Part shown: positions 26,655 to 34,286 of the stretch, in pieces
Layout: every line of letters starts with the position of its first letter
Position numbering within the stretch: the first letter of the stretch is position 1
Assembly: GCA_903927615.1 (NCBI GenBank)
Contig: CAIYNU010000043.1
Span: 1-64,000 of the forward strand
From: an uncultured Rhodospirillales bacterium
Lineage (GTDB): Bacteria; Pseudomonadota; Alphaproteobacteria; Azospirillales; Azospirillaceae
Length of the DNA: 64,000 bases
Reading direction: 5' to 3'
Made by a program: the position numbers and the translations under genes
Notes under the pieces: generated by a model
Told to the model about the DNA's origin: nothing
Databases searched by the model: none
The model's input: only the letters and a program-made list of their open reading frames with translations

Positions 26655-27824
26655 ATGTTCTATGACCTGGCGGCCAGCACCTGGGGTCCGGAAGAGATCG
26701 ACGCCATTCAGCGGGTGATCGCGTCCGATCGGTTCACCATGGGCAACCATGTCCGGGAAATGGAGCAGCGTTTCGCCGAATATTTCGGCGTCAGGCAGGC
26801 GGTGATGGTCAATTCCGGGTCCTCGGCCAACCTGGCCGCGGTCGCCGCCCTGTTCTACCGGCGGAACCATCCGCTCCGGCGGGGGGACGAGGTGATCGTC
26901 CCGGCGATTTCCTGGAGCACCACCTATCACCCGCTCCAGCAATACGGCTTGAAGCTGCGCTTCGTCGATGTCGAACTGGACAGCCTGAATCTCGACACCC
27001 GCCGGCTGGAACAGGCGCTGACCCCGGCGACCCGGATGATTCTGGCGGTTTCGATCCTGGGCAATCCCGCGGCCCTCGATGTCATGCGCGCCTTTGCCGA
27101 CCGCCACGGCCTGATTTTCATGGAAGACAATTGTGAATCCATGGATGCCGAACTGGGCGGCCGTAAAACCGGAACCTTTGGGGATCTCAATACTTTCAGC
27201 TTCTTTTTCTCCCATCACATCTCGACCATGGAAGGCGGCATGGTCGCCACCGATGACGAGGAGTTGTGTCATCTGGTGCGGGCGCTGCGCGCCCATGGCT
27301 GGACCCGGGATTTGCCGCCGGACAGTCCGTTGTTCGAGCCGCGCTCCGAGGACTTCTTCGAGGCCTACCGCTTCATCCTGCCCGGCTACAATCTGCGGCC
27401 GCTGGAACTGTCGGGCGCCGTCGGCCTGGAGCAATTGAAGAAGCTGCCGGGCTTCACCGCCCAACGCCGGAAAAATCTGGCGCTGTTTCAAGACCTGTTC
27501 CAGGGCGACGAGCGGTTCATCATTCAGACCGAAAACGGCAAAAGTTCCAGCTTCTGCTTTCCGATCATTCTCAATCCCCAACGCAATCCCGATCGCCGGC
27601 GGGTGATGGCGGCTCTCAAGGACGCCGACATCGGCTATCGGATCATCACCGGCGGTAATTTTCTGCGCCACGACGTGATCAAATATTACGATTACACCAC
27701 GGTCGGCGCCATGACCAATGCCGATATCGCCCACGATTACGGCTTTTTCGTCGGCAACCATCCCTTCGATCTGAGCCCTCAGATCGAAACCTTGCGCCGG
27801 GTTCTGGACCAGGCCTGCCGGTAA
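26655..27824 (+). CDS. ColD/DegT-family PLP (PMP) enzyme with His-His in place of the catalytic Lys; probable sugar 3-dehydratase
   Basis: The 389-residue protein has the DegT fold: LASSTW-like start (LAASTWGPEEIDAI), VNSGSSANLAAVAALFYRR, GDEVIVPAISWSTTYHPLQQ and IFMEDNCESM. Where relatives in this window have a Lys before the GEGG turn (about residue 200), it reads SFFFSHHISTMEGG (His 187, His 188). Loss of the Schiff-base Lys to His is the hallmark of the PMP-dependent 3-dehydratases (ColD, RfbH/E1 type) that make 3-deoxy sugars rather than transaminate. That assignment is family knowledge applied to a visible substitution. Two extended SDRs follow immediately, as expected for a deoxysugar pathway. 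No GDP-mannose or CDP-glucose 4,6-dehydratase is seen within the window. Confidence 0.75.
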   Translation: MFYDLAASTWGPEEIDAIQRVIASDRFTMGNHVREMEQRFAEYFGVRQAVMVNSGSSANLAAVAALFYRRNHPLRRGDEVIVPAISWSTTYHPLQQYGLKLRFVDVELDSLNLDTRRLEQALTPATRMILAVSILGNPAALDVMRAFADRHGLIFMEDNCESMDAELGGRKTGTFGDLNTFSFFFSHHISTMEGGMVATDDEELCHLVRALRAHGWTRDLPPDSPLFEPRSEDFFEAYRFILPGYNLRPLELSGAVGLEQLKKLPGFTAQRRKNLALFQDLFQGDERFIIQTENGKSSSFCFPIILNPQRNPDRRRVMAALKDADIGYRIITGGNFLRHDVIKYYDYTTVGAMTNADIAHDYGFFVGNHPFDLSPQIETLRRVLDQACR

Positions 27825-27884
27825 GGCCTTGGGCCGGCGGCCCCGTGACTCCCGTGACGTCCCGTTCTCCCTGGAGGTTGGCCG

Positions 27885-28823
27885 ATGAGCCTGCACATTC
27901 TGGTTACCGGCGGCGCCGGTTATATCGGTTCCCTGCTGGTCCCGACATTGCTTGCCGATGGCCATCAGGTCACGGTGATTGACAACTTTCTGTGGAAACA
28001 GAACAGTCTCGCCTCCTGCTGTGCTGATCCGGGGTTCGACATCGTCAATGGCGACGTCCGGCTGGAAGAGACCATCCGGCCGCTGATCGCCAAGGCCGAC
28101 GTCATCATTCCGCTGGCGGCCCTGGTTGGCGCCCCCTTGTGCCACAAGGACCCCTTTGCGGCCACCACCACCAACAAGGACGCCATCGCCCTGATGCTGC
28201 GGCTGATGGGGAAGACTCAGCGGATTCTGATGCCGGTCACCAATTCCGGTTATGGGGTCGGCGAGCCGGGCAAGTATTGCACCGAAGAAACCCCGTTGCG
28301 TCCGATTTCGCGCTACGGCATCGACAAGGTGGCCGCCGAACGGATGATCCTGGACCACGGCAACGCCATCAGTTTCCGGCTGGCCACGGTGTTCGGCATG
28401 GCGCCCCGGATGCGGCTTGACCTTCTGGTCAATGATTTCGTCTACCGGGCGGTGACCGACCGCTGCGTCGTCCTGTTCGAGGGCCATTTCAAGCGCAACT
28501 TCATCCATATCCGGGATGTCGTCCGGGCCTTCCAGCACGGGCTCGCCCATTTCGAGCGTCTGAACGGCCAGCCCTACAATGTCGGCCTGTCCGACGCCAA
28601 TCTGTCCAAGCTCGAACTGTGCCAGCGCATCGCCCGGGTGGTTCCGGGCTTCGTGTATCTGGAAGCGGCGGTTGGCGAAGATGCCGACAAGCGGGACTAT
28701 ATCGTGTCCAACGAGAAAATCGAAGCGACCGGATTCCTTCCGGCCCACAGTCTGGACGCCGGCATTGTGGAGTTGATCAAGGGCTACCGGATGATCCGCA
28801 ATTCGGTTTACGGCAATGTCTGA
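27885..28823 (+). CDS. Extended SDR: NAD-dependent sugar epimerase/dehydratase
   Basis: A 312-residue nucleotide-sugar SDR with ILVTGGAGYIGSLLVPTLLA (GxxGxxG cofactor loop), VIPLAALVGAP, TNSGYGVGEPG and SRYGIDKVAAERMI (the YxxxK pair). NFIHIRDVVRAFQHGL and PYNVGLSDANLSKLEL are typical of the C-terminal substrate domain. It has GGAGG seven bases before the ATG. It probably acts on the product of the preceding PMP enzyme. Its YGID-K motif is intact, unlike the next gene. Confidence 0.8.
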   Translation: MSLHILVTGGAGYIGSLLVPTLLADGHQVTVIDNFLWKQNSLASCCADPGFDIVNGDVRLEETIRPLIAKADVIIPLAALVGAPLCHKDPFAATTTNKDAIALMLRLMGKTQRILMPVTNSGYGVGEPGKYCTEETPLRPISRYGIDKVAAERMILDHGNAISFRLATVFGMAPRMRLDLLVNDFVYRAVTDRCVVLFEGHFKRNFIHIRDVVRAFQHGLAHFERLNGQPYNVGLSDANLSKLELCQRIARVVPGFVYLEAAVGEDADKRDYIVSNEKIEATGFLPAHSLDAGIVELIKGYRMIRNSVYGNV

Positions 28824-28862
28824 CCCACAGGGCATCGCCCGAGCGGACCGAGAGGAGTCACG

Positions 28863-29894
28863 ATGCAGGGATCTGGTGAGCGGGAGTCATGGGGACCCAT
28901 GATCGCCCCCCCCTCTCCGACGTTCTTTGGCGGCCGGTCCTGCCTGGTGGCGGGAGGAACCGGCTTTATCGGCAGCCATTGCGCCGAGGCCCTGCTGGCC
29001 GCCGGCGCCCGGGTGCGGCTGACCGTCCATCGCCGGCCGCCGGTGCTGACCGACCCGCGGTTTGATCTGTGTACCGCGGATCTGTCCCGGCGCGAGGACT
29101 GCCTGCGGGCCATGGACGGTATCGATACCGTGATCCATGCCGCCGGCGGCGTCGGCGCGGCCGGGGTCGGACCCCAGGCTCTGATGGTCGGGATTGCGGA
29201 GCTCCTGACCCTGACCGCCAACCTGCTGTGGGCGGCCTGGACCGCCGGGGTCAGGCGCATTCTGATTTTCAGCAGCAGCACCGGCTATCCCGCCTTTGAT
29301 CATCCGGTGCGGGAGGACGAGTTCTGGACCGGACCGGTGCATCCCGCCTATTACGGGTATGGCTGGATGCGCCGTTATCTGGAACGACAGGCCGAGTTTG
29401 TCGCCCAACGGTCGAACCTGACCGCGATCATCGTCCGGCCCGGCGCCGTCTATGGACCGCGCGACAATTTCGATCCCGCCACCAGTCATGTCCTGCCGGC
29501 CCTGATCCGCCGGGCGGTGGCCGGTGACAATCCCTTTGTGGTGTGGGGCACCGGCGACGAGGTGCGGGATCTGCTGCATGTCAGCGATTTTGCCCGGGGG
29601 TGCCTGCTGGCTTTGGAAAAGGCCGGCAATTGCGATCCGGTCAACATCGCCGGTGGCGAAGCCGTCACCGTCCGCACCATGGTTTCCCATGTGCTGACGG
29701 CCACCGGCCGCCGGGACGTGGAACTCCGGTTCGATGCCGGCAAGCCGGTGGCCATCCCGGTCCGCCGGATCGACACCGCAAAGGCGCTTCAGCAGTTGGG
29801 GTTCACGCCGGTCATCGGCTTAGCCGAGGGCGTGGCCGACACCGTGCGCTGGTTCCGGGACCAACCCGCCGTCACCGGCCGGCTTTTGAAATAA
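28863..29894 (+). CDS. Extended SDR related to GDP-fucose/colitose synthase, with Arg at the catalytic Lys position
   Basis: The 343-residue protein begins, after a ~25-residue polar leader, with SCLVAGGTGFIGSHCAEALL (cofactor loop). It has VIHAAGGVGAAG, IFSSSTGYPAFD and then PAYYGYGWMRRYLERQAEFV. The last motif aligns with the YGW(A/S)K pattern of WcaG/GDP-fucose-synthase-like enzymes, but the expected Lys reads Arg (Y-G-W-M-R). IIVRPGAVYGPRDNF and RDLLHVSDFARGCLLALEKA are standard. GDP-fucose synthase relatives act as 3,5-epimerase/4-reductases, for example ColC in colitose synthesis, which pairs naturally with a ColD-like enzyme two genes upstream. GAGAGGAG precedes the ATG. Whether the Arg variant keeps redox activity is uncertain. 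Confidence 0.7.
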   Translation: MQGSGERESWGPMIAPPSPTFFGGRSCLVAGGTGFIGSHCAEALLAAGARVRLTVHRRPPVLTDPRFDLCTADLSRREDCLRAMDGIDTVIHAAGGVGAAGVGPQALMVGIAELLTLTANLLWAAWTAGVRRILIFSSSTGYPAFDHPVREDEFWTGPVHPAYYGYGWMRRYLERQAEFVAQRSNLTAIIVRPGAVYGPRDNFDPATSHVLPALIRRAVAGDNPFVVWGTGDEVRDLLHVSDFARGCLLALEKAGNCDPVNIAGGEAVTVRTMVSHVLTATGRRDVELRFDAGKPVAIPVRRIDTAKALQQLGFTPVIGLAEGVADTVRWFRDQPAVTGRLLK

Positions 29895-30326
29895 CAGGCG
29901 TTGATGAACGACCATAAGAGGGGGGTGCGACGTCTGCTCCGGGCGATTGTCGACGATAAAGTCGAACGATTAGTGGTACTCCATAAGGATAGATTGATTC
30001 GCCTCGGCGCATAACTTGTTTTTGCGATTTGTGAAGCAAAAAACGTCGAAGTCGTTATCGTCAACAAGGTCAAGGGATCGAGCAATCGGCGCAAGCCGGT
30101 CGTGAAACCAGCCTCAAAGCTGCCTATGTGGAGGTTTGAGCACGTCTGGAAGAACGGCAATATGCCCCTGGAAACCAAGGCACCGTTGAGCGATAATCCG
30201 GCCATGGTGCCGGTTCTCGCCGCGGCATGGCCTCCGGCAGCATCGGGCCGTTGGTGTCGGTGCTAACAATCCGGAAAGGTGCCCGCTCTCACGCCAGGCC
30301 AAGGGAGCATGTTTGGAGCCGGTGGA
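29895..30326. other. 430-base gap holding a transposase relic
   Basis: Apart from the IS607-type fragment (29904-30077) nothing coding is recognised. Bases 30092-30120 resemble a stretch at 14503-14535. The ribosome site of the next gene (GGAGCCGGTGGA) is at 30315-30326. Confidence 0.5.
29904..30077 (+). pseudogene. IS607-family serine recombinase (TnpA) fragment with in-frame stop
   Basis: Translation from ATG 29904 gives RGVRRLLRAIVDDKVERLVV, LHKDRLIRLGA, then TAA at 30012-30014, and continues in the same frame with LVFAICEAKNVEVVIVNKVK. Read through, this is the core of the IS607 TnpA resolvase domain, where the family usually reads HKDRLxRFGAELVF; the stop sits exactly at the expected Glu codon (GAA to TAA). 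The N-terminal HTH, the catalytic Ser and the accompanying tnpB are missing. It is a decayed insertion between two operons. Confidence 0.8.
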
Positions 30327-31514
30327 ATGAAAGTCTTCATTAAAGGCCTTAACACCTGCCCACAACGCAATCAAAAGCTGCAACAATACCTGGCTTTCTT
30401 GCGCGGCAACGGCCACCAGATTGTCGAGGCCCCCGAAGCCGGTGACGTGATCCTGGTCTGGACCTGCGGTTTCCGGGCCGATGTGCGCGACAACACCCTG
30501 CGCCAACTGACCGCCTATGGCGAACACTATCCCGGGCGGGTGGTTGCCACCGGTTGCCTGCCGCGGATTGCGCCCGGGGCGCTGGCGGCGTCCTTTGACG
30601 GCGAGATTTTTGCCTGGACCGACGACGCCCGGGTTCTGGAACAGAAGTTCGGCACCGGCGGCCTGTCCCTGGCCGAGGCCGAACAGATTTATACCAAGCC
30701 GGCGCTTTGTGCCGACGCCACCCAGTTCCGGCGCGACCATCCCGAGCACGACGTGATCTTCCACGATCAGTTTCTTCAGGTGATGGTGGCCGAGGGTTGC
30801 CCGTTTCATTGCACCTATTGCTCGGAACGCCTGGCCTTCCCGGACTTCCGCAGCTTTCCCGAAGCGGCGCTGGTCGCCGCCACCGTCGCCCGGATGCGCG
30901 AGACCGGCCAGAAAGAGGTCATTCTGATCGCCGATTGCCTGGGCGAATACGGCCGGGAGACCGGCTCCAGCCTGGTCTCGCTGGTCCGGCGCCTGGCCGC
31001 CGAGGAGCCCGAGGTCCGGGTCAGCTTCAGCAACTTCCATCCCCAGCACTTCATCGAAGACCTGGACGGGTACCTGGCCCTGATCCGGGACGGGCGCATC
31101 CGTCACCTGAACCTGCCGATTCAATCGGCCTCCGACCGCATTCTGCGGCTGATGGCCCGGAGCTATACCCGGGCCGCCCTGACCGAGGCCTTCGACCGCT
31201 TGAACCAACTGGGTTTTACCGCCTTCGATACCCACGTCATCGTCGGTTTTCCGGGCGAAACCGACGCCGAGTTCGAGGACACGATGGCGTTCCTGCTCCG
31301 CCATCGTCCCAAGCATGTCCTGCTCAGCTGGTTTATGGACTGCGAGGACGCTCCGGCCGCCCGCCTGCCCAACCCGGTCCCGGCCGCGGTGATGGCGCGG
31401 CGCAGCGAGGACGCCGAGGCCCGGCTGCGGGCCGCCGGCATTTTGTGCAACAACGAAGGGGGCGAGATCATCCAGGAGCGGTTGCGGCGCTTGAACCGGG
31501 TCGGCACCCCATGA
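30327..31514 (+). CDS. MiaB-like radical SAM methylthiotransferase-type protein without TRAM domain
   Basis: A 395-residue protein with the two-cluster plan of methylthiotransferases. Three N-terminal Cys (11, 47, 77; in LNTC, VWTCG and ATGCLP) fit the UPF0004 domain. CPFHCTYC (Cys 158, 162, 165) is the radical SAM motif. Further on are RIRHLNLPIQSASDRIL and DTHVIVGFPGETDAEFEDTM, both typical of MiaB/RimO/MtaB. The usual C-terminal TRAM RNA-binding domain is missing; the protein ends soon after the SAM barrel. That, and its place in a sugar operon, suggests a non-tRNA substrate (inference). The ATG at 30327 is chosen for its purine-rich upstream site; the following transketolase gene overlaps by ATGA. 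Confidence 0.75.
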   Translation: MKVFIKGLNTCPQRNQKLQQYLAFLRGNGHQIVEAPEAGDVILVWTCGFRADVRDNTLRQLTAYGEHYPGRVVATGCLPRIAPGALAASFDGEIFAWTDDARVLEQKFGTGGLSLAEAEQIYTKPALCADATQFRRDHPEHDVIFHDQFLQVMVAEGCPFHCTYCSERLAFPDFRSFPEAALVAATVARMRETGQKEVILIADCLGEYGRETGSSLVSLVRRLAAEEPEVRVSFSNFHPQHFIEDLDGYLALIRDGRIRHLNLPIQSASDRILRLMARSYTRAALTEAFDRLNQLGFTAFDTHVIVGFPGETDAEFEDTMAFLLRHRPKHVLLSWFMDCEDAPAARLPNPVPAAVMARRSEDAEARLRAAGILCNNEGGEIIQERLRRLNRVGTP

Positions 31515-32410
31515 TCCCGGTTCCCATCCCATCCGGCCTCACCCCGTCGGGAACCGGCCTGCCCGCCACCGCCGCCGGGATCGAGACGCTCCGGCGCGAC
31601 GCCCGGCGGGCGCGGGCCACCTGCATTCAGATGGCCCACGACGCCCGGCACGGCCATCTCAAGTCGGCCCTGAGCTGCATCGACGTGCTGGTGGCGCTGT
31701 ATGGCGGGTTCCTCAACATCACGCCCGACACTTTGTGTCTTCCCGGGCGGGATCGCTTCCTGTTCAGCAAAGGCCATGCCGTCACCGCCCTTTATGCGGT
31801 TTATGCCCTTTACGGCTACCTCAGGCCGGCGGAGCTGGATGATTACTGCCGGACCGGGGGCCGGTTGCCCGATCACCCCTGCCGTCACGCGCTGCCGCTG
31901 CTGGAGATGTCGTCGGGCAGCCTGGGCTACGGTCTGGGGATCGGCACCGGCATGATGTACGGCATGATGCTGGCCGGCAAACCGGGACGGGTGGTTGCGC
32001 TTCTGAGCGACGGCGAGTGCAACGAGGGCAGCGTGTGGGAAGCGGCGATGTTCGCCGCCGCCCATGGTCAGAACCGCTTGCTGGCGATCATCGACTATAA
32101 CGGGCTTCAGGCGGTGGGACGCAGTGCCGAGCTGATGGCGCCCACCGAAATCGCCGAAAAGTTTCAGGGTTTCGGCTGGAATGCCCGCACCATCGACGGC
32201 AACGATCTGGAACAGGTGGTGGAGACTCTGGCGGCGGTGCCCTTTGCCCCGGATCGCCCCTCGGTGCTGGTGGCCAGGACCCGAAGCGGGGCCGGGGTCA
32301 GCTTTATGGAAGACGATCTGGCCTGGCATTACCGCGCGCCGTCTGCCGAGGATTTGGCCAAGGCCCTGGCCGAACTCGGGGTGGCGCCGCTGCATCGGGA
32401 GCAGCCATGA
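31511..32410 (+). CDS. Transketolase, N-terminal (TPP-binding) subunit
   Basis: A 299-residue protein equal to the first half of transketolase: HLKSALSCIDVLVALYGGFL, DRFLFSKGHAVTALYAVYAL, SSGSLGYGLGIGTGMMYGMM and the TPP motif GDG-type segment LSDGECNEGSVWEAAMFAA followed by IIDYNGLQ. Two-subunit transketolases transfer a two-carbon ketol unit. When found in secondary-metabolite or polysaccharide loci they are thought to act on special sugars rather than in the pentose phosphate pathway. It overlaps the genes on both sides by four bases, so it is translationally coupled to its C-terminal partner. Confidence 0.9.
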   Translation: MIPVPIPSGLTPSGTGLPATAAGIETLRRDARRARATCIQMAHDARHGHLKSALSCIDVLVALYGGFLNITPDTLCLPGRDRFLFSKGHAVTALYAVYALYGYLRPAELDDYCRTGGRLPDHPCRHALPLLEMSSGSLGYGLGIGTGMMYGMMLAGKPGRVVALLSDGECNEGSVWEAAMFAAAHGQNRLLAIIDYNGLQAVGRSAELMAPTEIAEKFQGFGWNARTIDGNDLEQVVETLAAVPFAPDRPSVLVARTRSGAGVSFMEDDLAWHYRAPSAEDLAKALAELGVAPLHREQP

Positions 32411-33348
32411 GACGGGCCTTTTCCGAGGCACTGATTCAGCTTGGGCGAAGCGACCCGCGCGTGATCTTCCTCACCGGCGATCTTGGGTATCAGGTCTTCG
32501 ACGCCTTTCGCGAGGAATTCCCCACACGTTATCTCAATGTCGGGGTCGCCGAGGCCCAACTGGTGAACTGTGCCGCCGGGCTGGCGCTGGAGGGCTGGCG
32601 ACCGCTGATCTACTCCATCGCCTCGTTCCTGACCGGCCGCGCCTTCGAACAGATCCGCCTGGCGCTCGGCTATCACCGGTTGCCGGTGGTGGTGGTGGGC
32701 GCGGGCGGCGGCTATTCCTATGCCCAAAGCGGCGTCACCCATCACGCTCAGGAAGATCTGGCGCTGATGAGTCTGATCCCCGGCCTGACCGTCACCTGTC
32801 CCGGCGGTCCCGACGAGATCAGCGCCCTGTTGCCGCAACTGGTCCGGCAGGACGGCCCCAGTTACCTGCGGATCGGGCGCTTCGGCGAGCCGCCGGTTCC
32901 CAGTTCGGCGCCGATCACCGTCGGCCGGGGCCGGCGGGTCCGCTCCGGGGAACGGGTGGCGTTCCTGACCACCGGGAGTGTGGTGATCCCGGTGACGCGG
33001 GCCGCCGACGGTCTGGCGGCCGAAGGACGGGCCGTCACGGTCTGCCATTTCCATACGCTGCGTCCCTTCGACGAGGCGCTTCTGGCCGAGGTCGCGGCCC
33101 ATGCCGAGACCCTGATCGTGGTGGAAGATCATGGGCTGCGCGGCGGCCTGCGGGACACCGTGACCCGATGGCTGGTCACGGCGCCGCCGCACCTGGCACC
33201 AAACCGGTTACGAATGATCGGGGTCGGCCCAGGGGACACGGTGATCCTCGGCAATCCCACGCCCGATGAGGTGATGCGCCGGTGCGGGATCACCGCCGAA
33301 GCCCTGACCGAAACCGGCCGCAGCGCCTGGACCGCCCGACCCGGTTAG
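32407..33348 (+). CDS. Transketolase, C-terminal (pyrimidine-binding) subunit
   Basis: The 313-residue partner has the transketolase pyrimidine-binding domain (FLTGDLGYQVFDAFREEFPT, LNVGVAEAQLVNCAAGLALE with the catalytic Glu, and YSYAQSGVTHHAQEDLALMS). A C-terminal domain follows (ERVAFLTTGSVVIPVTRAAD, VCHFHTLRPFD, VVEDHGLRGGL). With the preceding gene it makes a complete enzyme. The two ORFs overlap as ATGA. Confidence 0.9.
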   Translation: MRRAFSEALIQLGRSDPRVIFLTGDLGYQVFDAFREEFPTRYLNVGVAEAQLVNCAAGLALEGWRPLIYSIASFLTGRAFEQIRLALGYHRLPVVVVGAGGGYSYAQSGVTHHAQEDLALMSLIPGLTVTCPGGPDEISALLPQLVRQDGPSYLRIGRFGEPPVPSSAPITVGRGRRVRSGERVAFLTTGSVVIPVTRAADGLAAEGRAVTVCHFHTLRPFDEALLAEVAAHAETLIVVEDHGLRGGLRDTVTRWLVTAPPHLAPNRLRMIGVGPGDTVILGNPTPDEVMRRCGITAEALTETGRSAWTARPG

Positions 33349-33396
33349 GTCCGGCCGTCCATCAGCCCTTCCGTTCCACGCTCCTAAGGCCCTTCG

Positions 33397-34149
33397 ATGA
33401 CCACGCCTTCCTCGTCCATCATCACCTTTGGTCCGGCGGAGGAGCCCGACCGACGGCAGCAGTTCATCGAGCTGATGCGGGCTTGCCCCATCCCCGATGG
33501 CGAATTGCTGCTCAATATGGGCCTGTTCCTGACGCCCCAGACCCTGTCCCGCATCCTGTTCATGGACTTTCTTTATCAGAAGGTGCTGGAAGTCCAGGGC
33601 GTGGTGATGGAGTTCGGCTGCCGCTGGGGTCAGAACGCCTCGCTGCTGACCGCCTTGCGCGGCATTTACGAGCCCTTCAACCGGCTGCGCACGGTGGTTG
33701 CCTTCGACAGCTTCGAAGGCTTTCCCTCGGTGGACGTCCAGGACGGCGCCCGGATGAGCCAGGGCGGCTACGCCACCACCGCCGGTTACGAGACCTATCT
33801 CGATCAGGTGTTGCGGCACCAGGAACAGGAGGCGCCCCTGGACCATCTCCGCAAGTATCGGATCGTCAAGGGCGACATCTGCCAGACGCTGCCGGCTTAT
33901 CTCGCGGCCCATCCCGAGACCATGATCGCCCTGGCCTATTTCGATCTCGACCTCTACGCCCCGACCCGGGCCTGTCTGACCGCCATCCGCGACCGCATCA
34001 CCCGGGGGACCGTGCTGGGCTTTGACGAATTGAACGACCCGGTAACGCCGGGGGAAACCCTGGCGCTGAAAGAGGTGCTGGGGCTCGACCGTTACGCCGT
34101 CCGGCGCTATCGCTACAGCGCCCGCACCTCTTATCTGGTGATCGAGTAG
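33397..34149 (+). CDS. TylF/macrocin O-methyltransferase-like enzyme
   Basis: A 250-residue SAM-dependent methyltransferase: VVMEFGCRWGQNASLLTAL (SAM-binding glycine region), VVAFDSFEGFPSVD, RIVKGDICQTLP and LAYFDLDLYAPTRACLTAIR. This F/Y-D-x-D-L-Y-x-P-T pattern is shared with TylF/NovP-type sugar O-methyltransferases, whose Asp residues bind metal. It probably O-methylates a sugar in the glycan. AAGG lies eight bases before the ATG. Related genes lie at 43348 and 52541. Confidence 0.8.
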   Translation: MTTPSSSIITFGPAEEPDRRQQFIELMRACPIPDGELLLNMGLFLTPQTLSRILFMDFLYQKVLEVQGVVMEFGCRWGQNASLLTALRGIYEPFNRLRTVVAFDSFEGFPSVDVQDGARMSQGGYATTAGYETYLDQVLRHQEQEAPLDHLRKYRIVKGDICQTLPAYLAAHPETMIALAYFDLDLYAPTRACLTAIRDRITRGTVLGFDELNDPVTPGETLALKEVLGLDRYAVRRYRYSARTSYLVIE

Positions 34150-34286
34150 TGCCATGGGGCCCCAGGCGGCGAGCAAGGCTGGGCCGGCCGGACTCACCCA
34201 AGCCGGGATAATCCATGGCCACTGTTGGCACGACCCTGTCCACGGCCAATATTGATGAGATCTGACCCAGCCAGGAAAGCCCGTCG

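Noticed and set aside
26511-28835. 774-codon - strand frame opposite the ColD-like and SDR genes
   Set aside because: Both + strand genes across it are strongly recognisable, with ribosome sites; the - strand product has no family features.
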